Source: Methanobacteriota archaeon | GTDB lineage: Archaea; Thermoplasmatota; DTKX01; GCA-020343715 | DNA length: 5,097 nt | Direction: 5' to 3' | Assembly: GCA_030594725.1 (NCBI GenBank) | Contig: JAUVEQ010000236.1 | Location: 1-5,097, forward strand | Part shown: piece after piece, positions 1 to 5,097 of the stretch | Layout: each line of letters starts with the position of its first letter | Numbering within the stretch: the first letter of the stretch is position 1 | Position numbers and translations under genes: made by a program | Notes under the pieces: model-generated | The model's input: only the letters and a program-made list of their open reading frames with translations | The model's database searches: none | Told to the model about the DNA's origin: nothing

Positions 1-1
1 C

Positions 2-2473
2 TACCACAGGGCGGTCGAGCTGCAGCCCAGCTACGAGGTGGCCTGGTGCAACAGGGGCAACGCGTACACCTACTTGGGCGATACCGACGAGGCCCTGCGC
101 AACTACATCCAGACCATCCGCGTGAACCGCCGCTACCGTCAGGGCTACGACTACCTGGTCCAACTGCTGAGGAGCCAAGGGCAGCCCAAGGACGTCATCG
201 GGCGTCTGCAGGAGCTGGAGAACGAACTGGGCGAGTCGGCCTACTTCAAGTACCATCAGGGCCTGCTCTGGGACGAGTTGGGTAGACCGAACCGCGCGCT
301 CCGGCTCTACACCCGGGCCCTGGACCTGGATGACACCGATCCCGAGATCTGGAAGGCCAAGGGCAACGCCCACTTCAACCTGGAGGAGCTGGACCTGGCC
401 ATCGAGTGCTACGACGCCGCCCTCAACCTGGACATCAACAACGAGGAGGTGTGGAACAACCGGGGCTTCACCTTCTTCTTCGCTGGCTTCATGGCTGTGG
501 CCATCGACTGCTACCGCCAGGCCGTGCGCATCAACCCGGCGTACAAGCACGCCTGGTACAACCTGGGGTACACCTACCACCAGATGGACCGCCTCGAGGA
601 GGCCATCTCCGCATACGAGCGGGCCATCGAGATCGACGACGATGACGAGATCCTGCTCAACAACCGGGGGAACGCCGAGTACAACCTGGGCAATTACCTG
701 GAGTCCATCCCGTGGTTCGAGCGGGCGGTCTCCATCAACCCCAAGTACGACATCGCGTGGAACAACATCGGAAACGCCCTCAACCGGAGCGGCCGGGACT
801 CTGAGGCGATGCAGTACCACCTCAAGACCCTGGAGATCAATCCCAAGTTCGACTACGCCATGTACGCCATGGGTGAGTCTCACCACGGCATCCACGAGAA
901 CGAGAAGGCCCTGGAGTGGCTCGACAAGAGCCTGGAGCTCAACCCCAACTACGACCACACATGGTTGCTCAAGGCCGAGGTCCTCAACGAGCTGGCACGG
1001 CCCGACGAGGCCCTGGAGGCGGTGGAGAACGCCATCCGTCTCAACGACGATTTCGACGAGGCCCACTTCCTGAGGGGCGAGCTCCTGGAGGAGCTGGGCC
1101 GGCCCAAGGAGGCCCGGCGGGCCTACGACGATGCCCTTGGGGCGGTGACCCGTTCCATCTCCGGCCGTCCCGCCCAGGGCCGCATGTGGGAGAGGAAGGG
1201 CAAGATGCTCGCCCAGCTGGGGGAGTACTCGGAGGCGGTCCGCTGCTACGACACCGCCCTCCTCATGCCCCGGACCTCGATGTCGGCCAGGGAGGCGCGG
1301 GCCGACGTGCTGTTCCGGTCCCACAGGTACGCCGAGGCCATCGACTCGATGCGTGTGCTGGAGGGCGATGAGGTCCCCGACCCCACGGACATGCACCTGC
1401 AAATCGCCACCGTCCTCGCCGAGCTGGGGAGGGTCGACGAGGTGCGGGAGGAGCTGGCCAGCCTGCTCGAGGATCCCCTCGAGGTGAAGTGGGACGGGAC
1501 GGACAACGGGGAGGACCTGGTCGTCGACCTGGAGGAGGGACCCGCTCCTCAGGTCCCCGAGGCGCCATCCGAGGAGGAGGGAGCGGAAGAAAGGAAGGGA
1601 GCGGCCGGGAAGGAGGACGGCGACGGACCCATCATCCCCTACGTGCCCTCATATCCGGAGCCCCGGGAACCGACCCCCGAGGACCGGGCGAGCGCATGGC
1701 ACATCCTGGGGCGGACCGATATGGTGGCGGGGGACCTGTCCGCGGCCCACGAGCACCTCAGGGAGGCGGCCTCCATGGTCCCGGACCTGCCCCGGCTCCA
1801 GCTGGACCTGGGCAACGCGCTGCGGGAGACGGGGGATGTCAAGGGAGCCCTTGCCGCCTTCCGCCTGGCGGAGGACCACGACCTGGACGACGAGTCCCCC
1901 CGGGCCCTGTCGGGCGTGTGCCACCTGCAGCTGGGCGATGCCAAGGCCGCTGAGCGGGCCTTCGACAGCGCCATCGGCATCTCTCCCGATTACGCCCTTG
2001 CATGGCTGGGCAAGGGCCTTGCCCTGATGAAGCGCGGCCGGGACAAGAAGGCCGTCCGGTACATCAGGGAAGCGCTCCGGTTGGACCCCCAGTTCACCGA
2101 GGCACGTCTCTCGCTGGCCGAGGCCTACGGCCGGCTGGGAAGGACGGCGGAGGCAAAGCGGGAGGCCAGATCGGCCTACGCCCTGGACCCCGAGGCCGAG
2201 GAGGCCCGGAGGCAGCTGGAGGCATTAGGTGCCAAGCCTCCCGCGCCACCCCGTCCCGTTCCCAAGGCGGAGCCCGAGGGCCCCGCCCAGCTCACCACCC
2301 GGCCACCTCAGGTCCCCAAAGGGGAGGATCAGGCGGGACCGGCCGCTCCCCGGGTCCCGGTCCGGGAGGAGGAGGAGGAGGAGGAGCTCGAGGAGATCCC
2401 CTCCCCGGGTCCCGAACTTGAAAAGTGGTTCTCAGAACACCGGGAACGGCGAAGACCCCCGACCGACGAATGA
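2..2473 (+). CDS. Large TPR-repeat protein, 5' end missing
   Basis: The frame is open from base 2 to a TGA at 2471-2473, giving 823 residues. It has no start here: a GTG at 38 lies in the middle of a repeat, so the gene continues leftward. Fourteen TPR units fill residues 12-491, mostly 34 long, with TPR features such as W-x-N-x-G-x-A, a Y/F-x-x-A-I/L core and a final N-P/D. Unit 2 (46-79) is degenerate and unit 11 carries about seven extra residues. An acidic, Pro-rich linker (492-562) precedes five more units (563-732) and a 91-residue tail with seven consecutive Glu. I see no membrane segment or catalytic domain in this part. TPR superhelices normally bind other proteins, so a cytoplasmic scaffold role is inferred; the partner is unknown and a missing N-terminal domain could change the picture. 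The last 60 codons lie antisense to the PLD gene. Confidence 0.93.
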   Translation, partial: YHRAVELQPSYEVAWCNRGNAYTYLGDTDEALRNYIQTIRVNRRYRQGYDYLVQLLRSQGQPKDVIGRLQELENELGESAYFKYHQGLLWDELGRPNRALRLYTRALDLDDTDPEIWKAKGNAHFNLEELDLAIECYDAALNLDINNEEVWNNRGFTFFFAGFMAVAIDCYRQAVRINPAYKHAWYNLGYTYHQMDRLEEAISAYERAIEIDDDDEILLNNRGNAEYNLGNYLESIPWFERAVSINPKYDIAWNNIGNALNRSGRDSEAMQYHLKTLEINPKFDYAMYAMGESHHGIHENEKALEWLDKSLELNPNYDHTWLLKAEVLNELARPDEALEAVENAIRLNDDFDEAHFLRGELLEELGRPKEARRAYDDALGAVTRSISGRPAQGRMWERKGKMLAQLGEYSEAVRCYDTALLMPRTSMSAREARADVLFRSHRYAEAIDSMRVLEGDEVPDPTDMHLQIATVLAELGRVDEVREELASLLEDPLEVKWDGTDNGEDLVVDLEEGPAPQVPEAPSEEEGAEERKGAAGKEDGDGPIIPYVPSYPEPREPTPEDRASAWHILGRTDMVAGDLSAAHEHLREAASMVPDLPRLQLDLGNALRETGDVKGALAAFRLAEDHDLDDESPRALSGVCHLQLGDAKAAERAFDSAIGISPDYALAWLGKGLALMKRGRDKKAVRYIREALRLDPQFTEARLSLAEAYGRLGRTAEAKREARSAYALDPEAEEARRQLEALGAKPPAPPRPVPKAEPEGPAQLTTRPPQVPKGEDQAGPAAPRVPVREEEEEEELEEIPSPGPELEKWFSEHRERRRPPTDE
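35..1474 (+). repeat. TPR array 1, about 14 units
   Basis: This is a protein-level tandem repeat with a period of 102 bases (34 codons). Units 3-10 are the most regular and each ends in a motif such as INPKY, LNPNY or LDDTD. At DNA level the copies have diverged, sharing only short words such as the codons for N-N-R-G and Y-N-L-G. This points to an old array and not to recent duplication. A run of 14 units is enough for roughly two turns of a TPR superhelix, given the seven to eight units per turn known for the family. Confidence 0.88.
1688..2197 (+). repeat. TPR array 2, about 5 units
   Basis: Five further 34-codon units follow the acidic linker (window residues 563-732). They keep the TPR pattern of small residues at positions 8 and 20 (for example L-G-N-A-L-R-E-T-G-D and L-G-K-G-L-A-L). 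They are richer in Ala, Arg and Leu and poorer in Asn and Tyr than array 1. The two arrays may therefore be separate binding surfaces; that is an inference from composition alone. Confidence 0.82.
2292..2473. other. 182-bp convergent coding overlap
   Basis: The TPR gene (plus) and the PLD gene (minus) both stay open through this stretch and stop inside each other: TGA at 2471-2473 on plus and TGA at 2294-2292 on minus. Both encoded tails are low-complexity: Glu, Pro and Arg in one, Pro, Gly and Arg in the other. The PLD wobble base pairs with the second base of TPR codons. There is no room for an intergenic terminator and I see no T-run on either strand here. Confidence 0.85.
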
Positions 2474-4430
2474 GCCGGCGGGACCTGCGGATGACCTTGC
2501 GAAGGAATGCCTTCAGCCTCAGGTTTGCCCTGGCGCTGAACATGAGGTGGCGGTCGATCGCCCAGCAAGCACCTCCCAGGGACATGACCAGCACCGTCCG
2601 TCCGATGGAGGGCCAGGGGAGCCCTGCCATTTCCGCGCCCTCCGATCCGTCCCGGGAGACGGACGAGACCGGGGCCTCGAACGTTGTGGGCTCCGGTGCT
2701 CCCTCCCTGCTCTGGATCAGAAGTGCTATCAGGGTGAGTGGCACCCGCGGCACAGAGGCGGACGTGGATGCCGCCCAGTCGGCCACGAAGGTCCTTCGCA
2801 GGTGGGCCACCGCATCCGCGCCCTCCAGCACGAGCACGACCTCCCGGTTCCTGACCGCCGAGGACCAGGCCCAGTTGAGGGAGCCCATGATGGCGACGCG
2901 TCCGTCGATGATCGCACCCTTGGCATGGACCCGGGCCACGCCGGGGATCCCATCGGCCACCGCTGCCGTCACCTGGACCACCCCCCGCTGGGCGCACAGG
3001 AGGCTCAGCTCACGGACCGTGGCCGCCCCCTCCCCGTCGAAGCCCTGGTCCAGGAGCAACCGCACCCGGACGCCCCCGGTAGCCGCGTCAAGTAGTGCGT
3101 CCACAAGGGGGGACACCTGCTCGCCCCATTCGATCTCGAGACTTGCCAGCTCGAGATGGATGGTCTCCGTGGCGAGGCCGATGAGGTCCGTGAGCGTCGA
3201 AAGGTCGGAGCCCCAGGACTCGGGACCCACGAGGAGGGAGGAGTTGCACGGGAATAGGGAGGGACCCGTGGGGGGAGAGGAGGGTACCCTCGGGAGGTCG
3301 GTCGGCCTGGTCCCCATGCTCTCCCATTGTACAGTACATACGCGTAGGTCGTGATCTATGACACTCGTGAGCCTTGCGGCCATCTCCGGGGATTCCACGA
3401 CCGCTCCCCACCCCCTGCTGGCGAATCCGCTCGCGTGACCCGAGGAGGGGAAGGAGGAGGCTCCCCAGTTCTCCGTCGTGACCACCACCGTCCGCCCGTC
3501 GACCACACAGCACTTCTCGTGATGGTACCGGTAGGGCCTGTTGTGCTGTGATTTGATATGGGGCGCCGTGACACCCACCTCGACCCCCTCTTCGACGAGG
3601 GCGGCGATGAGGCCGTCCCGACGCGCCAGGTCATCCTGGGACGACCCGACGGGTTGCCCCTCCAGGAGCATCCTCACCCGGACGCCCGCCCTCGCCCTCT
3701 CGGCGATGGCCGCTGTAAGGTCCCGGCTCCTGAGGTCATAGAGGGCGATCACCAGCTCATCATCTGCCGTGGCGATGGTCCGGGAGAGGGCGGCCCACCC
3801 CCCCTCGGGCGTGACGAAGGTGGTGGCGTTCACCGCGATGGGTGCCGGGGAAGGGACCTTCTCCAACCATCCGCAGCGGGGCTCGGTCCAGCCTTGCCAG
3901 TCGCCGGCGCCGTCGGTGTCCTCCGTCCCTGTCCTCCTCAGGACCCTGCCCCAGGGCATCGACGATGGTGTGGGGATCGGGGCACCCGCCCATCCCTCGG
4001 GGCCTGGACCGGAGGTATCGCCGTACCACAGCTGGTCGACCGCAGCGCCCGTGGCGTCAAGGAGGGTGAGGTCATCCCCCTTATCGGCCAGGCAGAACCT
4101 GCCGGATGCCTCAGCGAGGATGTCGGGAGGCCTTCCCCGGAGGGCCTGGAAACCGGTGGCGTTCTCCGATATGGAGATCCTCTCCCCGGGTGGGACGGAA
4201 CTTCCCCGGGGAAGCCGCCAGGTCCCCTCACCGTCCGTGAGTGTCCAGTTGGATAGGTCGATATCGCGTTGGCCAGTGTTCTCGAGTATCACGTGCTCCC
4301 ACATCGTCTGCCCTCCCGGATGGACCTCGTGGATCCAGACGGCCGGGTCCGGTCCTTCTGCCAAGGCGATCTGCGAGGTCGTCGGGGAGAGCAGCAACAG
4401 GCACACGATCAGAAGGGCAGTGCATCTCAT
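2292..4430 (-). CDS. Exported lamin-tail plus tandem PLD-like (HKD) protein
   Basis: This 712-residue protein starts with a signal peptide (hydrophobic core about 5-15, likely cleavage A-L-A|E at 24/25). A lamin-tail domain spans about 28-140, with E-H-V-I-L-E-N-T-G and L-S-N-W-T-L. Two PLDc-type domains follow, about 196-362 and 396-552. The second has a full HKD motif: H502, K504, D509, then G516-S517-L-N519. The first keeps H304, K306, D311 and N321 but has T-T where G-S is usual. The family forms one phosphodiesterase site from two HKD motifs, acting on lipids or nucleic acids; the substrate here cannot be told, and a nuclease is as possible as a lipase. After the domains come a short hydrophobic stretch (612-625), a very basic segment (634-656) and a Pro-rich tail. 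Four N-x-S/T sites (N61, N90, N201, N396) fit an outside location. The start is supported by the signal peptide and a TATA box 26-27 nt upstream. The last 60 codons overlap the TPR gene. Confidence 0.92.
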   Translation of the reverse strand: MRCTALLIVCLLLLSPTTSQIALAEGPDPAVWIHEVHPGGQTMWEHVILENTGQRDIDLSNWTLTDGEGTWRLPRGSSVPPGERISISENATGFQALRGRPPDILAEASGRFCLADKGDDLTLLDATGAAVDQLWYGDTSGPGPEGWAGAPIPTPSSMPWGRVLRRTGTEDTDGAGDWQGWTEPRCGWLEKVPSPAPIAVNATTFVTPEGGWAALSRTIATADDELVIALYDLRSRDLTAAIAERARAGVRVRMLLEGQPVGSSQDDLARRDGLIAALVEEGVEVGVTAPHIKSQHNRPYRYHHEKCCVVDGRTVVVTTENWGASSFPSSGHASGFASRGWGAVVESPEMAARLTSVIDHDLRVCTVQWESMGTRPTDLPRVPSSPPTGPSLFPCNSSLLVGPESWGSDLSTLTDLIGLATETIHLELASLEIEWGEQVSPLVDALLDAATGGVRVRLLLDQGFDGEGAATVRELSLLCAQRGVVQVTAAVADGIPGVARVHAKGAIIDGRVAIMGSLNWAWSSAVRNREVVLVLEGADAVAHLRRTFVADWAASTSASVPRVPLTLIALLIQSREGAPEPTTFEAPVSSVSRDGSEGAEMAGLPWPSIGRTVLVMSLGGACWAIDRHLMFSARANLRLKAFLRKVIRRSRRLIRRSGVFAVPGVLRTTFQVRDPGRGSPRAPPPPPPPGPGPGERPVPPDPPLWGPEVAGW
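2366..2386 (+). repeat. (GAG)7 trinucleotide repeat inside the gene overlap
   Basis: Seven GAG codons in a row give seven Glu in the TPR tail. On the opposite strand the same bases are read in the PLD frame as seven CCT Pro codons. The run lies within the region coding on both strands. A perfect trinucleotide run can change length by whole codons through slippage, so it would keep both frames intact. Confidence 0.95.
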
Positions 4431-4453
4431 CGCCAGAGGATCGACCTTCGTTG

Positions 4454-4459
4454 CTTATA
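4454..4459 (-). promoter_or_regulatory. TATA box of the PLD gene; probable leaderless start
   Basis: Read on the minus strand, the sequence is GTATAAGCAA in otherwise GC-rich DNA. The centre of TATAAG lies 26-27 nt before the ATG at 4430. Archaeal TATA boxes are usually centred about that far upstream of the transcription start, so transcription would begin at or next to the A of the ATG. No GGAGG-like ribosome site precedes the ATG (the ten bases before it are TCCTCTGGCG), which agrees with a leaderless mRNA. Confidence 0.6.
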
Positions 4460-4517
4460 CGGTCCTCGCGATGGATATCGGGTGTAATCATGCTCTCGAG
4501 GTCTGGTAATCCGATAA

Positions 4518-4523
4518 CTATAT
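4518..4523 (+). promoter_or_regulatory. TATA-like box of the PH-like gene
   Basis: CTATAT within ATAACTATATCG is the most AT-rich stretch before this gene. With the usual spacing of about 26-27 nt, transcription would start near 4546-4548. That is downstream of the first in-frame ATG (4533) but upstream of those at 4557 and 4563, so the box helps to decide the start. A 5-bp inverted repeat (CGATA, 4512-4516; TATCG, 4521-4525) spans it and could be an operator, but such a short one may be chance. Confidence 0.45.
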
Positions 4524-4556
4524 CGCGAAGGGATGTCCATTCGATGCCGGGGACAG

Positions 4557-5006
4557 ATGGCCATGAGGGCTGGTCGGGAAGACGGGTGCGGCCAGGTCTA
4601 CGACCAGGACGCTAACCTCCTGATGTACCAGGATGAGTACGTAGTGTCGAAGGACGACGGGTTCATCACCTCCAACTGTCCCGAGGCCCCATTCCCGATA
4701 ATCGAGGCCACGGTCTACCTGACCAACTGGAGACTGGTGGCCCTGGGCCAGATGGCGAGCCACGTTGACGTGCAGACCGTGAGCTCGGGTACCCACAGCC
4801 ACCTCTCCGTGGTACCGGGCGGTTTCACGTGTGTCGCCCCCTATCTGGAGATCTTCCTTGACGAGGTCAGGGAGTTCAAAAAGACCCTGCTGGGCGAGAT
4901 CAAGTTGCGCATGCAGGTGGGCACGGTGGAGCTTTCCAGTATATCCAAGCCCTTCCGGGTTGAGCTCTCCAAGGCCCTGGAATGGTACCTCACCCCGAGG
5001 CGCTGA
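4557..5006 (+). CDS. Small PH/GRAM-like domain protein
   Basis: This is a 149-residue protein from the ATG at 4557. It has no signal peptide or membrane helix, so it is probably cytoplasmic. The core V-Y-L-T-N-W-R-L-V-A-L (residues 53-63) resembles the strand motif Y-L-T-N-x-R-L of bacterial/archaeal PH-like and GRAM-like domains. Alternating strands follow, and the end (about 132-145, P-F-R-V-E-L-S-K-A-L-E-W-Y-L) looks like the closing helix. These folds bind lipids or proteins; no ligand or partner can be named. Two earlier-residue choices exist: ATG 4533 adds eight residues but lies too close to the TATA-like box, and ATG 4563 has GGGGA (4549-4553) nine bases upstream. I prefer 4557 or 4563. 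The codons for residues 2-4 of the longest form end in C, T, A, less GC-biased than the rest. It is divergent from the PLD gene and overlaps the next gene by 17 bp. Confidence 0.8.
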   Translation: MAMRAGREDGCGQVYDQDANLLMYQDEYVVSKDDGFITSNCPEAPFPIIEATVYLTNWRLVALGQMASHVDVQTVSSGTHSHLSVVPGGFTCVAPYLEIFLDEVREFKKTLLGEIKLRMQVGTVELSSISKPFRVELSKALEWYLTPRR

Positions 5007-5097
5007 CCTGCGGGGATGCCTTGACCCTCCGGCTGAGCACGTAGTAGAGCATCAGTGATACCACCGCCATGAGGGCGGCGAAGTACATGGTGGACTC
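4990..5097 (-). CDS. C-terminal end of a membrane-anchored protein, cut by window edge
   Basis: On the minus strand the frame is open from the right edge to a TGA at 4992-4990, giving 35 residues. They form one membrane helix of about 20 residues (M-Y-F-A-A-L-M-A-V-V-S-L-M-L-Y-Y-V-L), then S-R-R-V-K and a short polar end. The positive residues after the helix suggest the C-terminus is inside the cell. About 32 of 35 codons end in G or C, as in the neighbouring genes, which supports real coding. The rest of the protein lies outside the window, so its function is unknown. A C-terminal anchor of a surface protein or the last helix of a multi-span protein are both possible. It converges on the PH-like gene with a 17-bp overlap. 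Confidence 0.62.
   Translation of the reverse strand, partial: ESTMYFAALMAVVSLMLYYVLSRRVKASPQVSASG

Noticed and set aside
330..1073. A 247-codon open frame on the plus strand, very rich in Thr, Ser, Arg and Pro.
   Set aside because: It is the shifted reading of the TPR repeats. Its composition is that of an out-of-frame GC-rich gene, and the TPR frame is unmistakable here.
1570..1612. Purine-rich stretch that could form unusual DNA structure.
   Set aside because: It is explained by the Glu/Lys/Gly codons of the acidic linker and is interrupted by pyrimidines.
2329..2997. Minus-strand open frame with a poly-Ser end, and a plus-strand frame at 2425-3354.
   Set aside because: Both are shifted or antisense readings of the second HKD domain, whose motif is intact in the chosen frame.
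3328..3338. Small palindrome TGTAC-A-GTACA.
   Set aside because: It lies inside the PLD coding region between the two domains, far from any start, and is too short to support a regulatory call.
3558..4509. Long plus-strand open frames (to 4256 and 3769-4509) opposite the PLD gene.
   Set aside because: They are antisense to the signal-peptide, lamin-tail and first PLD coding region, show no recognisable domain, and arise from the lack of AT-rich stops.
4467..4527. Inverted hexamers CGCGAT (4467-4472) and ATCGCG (4522-4527) in the divergent promoter region.
   Set aside because: Six bases with a 49-base gap are likely by chance in GC-rich DNA, and they do not lie symmetrically with respect to the two promoters.

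Overview
The DNA is GC-rich and almost fully coding. Several things suggest an archaeon. Both starts of the one divergent gene pair have a TATA-like box, and the minus-strand box sits 26-27 nt from its ATG, as in a leaderless archaeal transcript. AGG is a common arginine codon despite the high GC. The proteins (long TPR scaffold, exported lamin-tail/phospholipase-D-like protein, small PH/GRAM-like protein) are of kinds common in Euryarchaeota, particularly Thermoplasmata-type lineages. The lineage is an inference; no rRNA or taxonomic marker is present.

Layout: (1) bases 2-2473, plus strand, hold the 3' part of a large TPR protein cut by the left edge. It has about 14 repeats, an acidic Pro-rich linker, about five more repeats and a charged tail. 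(2) Bases 2292-4430, minus strand, hold a complete exported protein: signal peptide, lamin-tail domain, two PLD/HKD domains, then a short hydrophobic segment and a very basic tail. Genes 1 and 2 converge and their coding regions overlap by 182 bp. (3) Bases 4431-4556 are a divergent promoter region. (4) Bases 4557-5006 (possibly from 4533 or 4563), plus strand, hold a small PH/GRAM-like protein. (5) Bases 4990-5097, minus strand, hold the last 35 codons of a gene cut by the right edge, encoding a C-terminal membrane helix and short basic tail; it overlaps gene 4 by 17 bp.

The genes alternate in strand (+,-,+,-), so no operon is visible and nothing shows that the four proteins work together. 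TPR and PH-like proteins are usually binding modules; the PLD protein is the only likely enzyme. I saw no tRNA, rRNA, CRISPR array, insertion sequence or T-rich terminator. The most notable points are the long antisense coding overlap between genes 1 and 2, the domain combination and uneven HKD motifs of the PLD protein, and the likely leaderless promoter. I do not see convincing evidence of a new multi-gene system.
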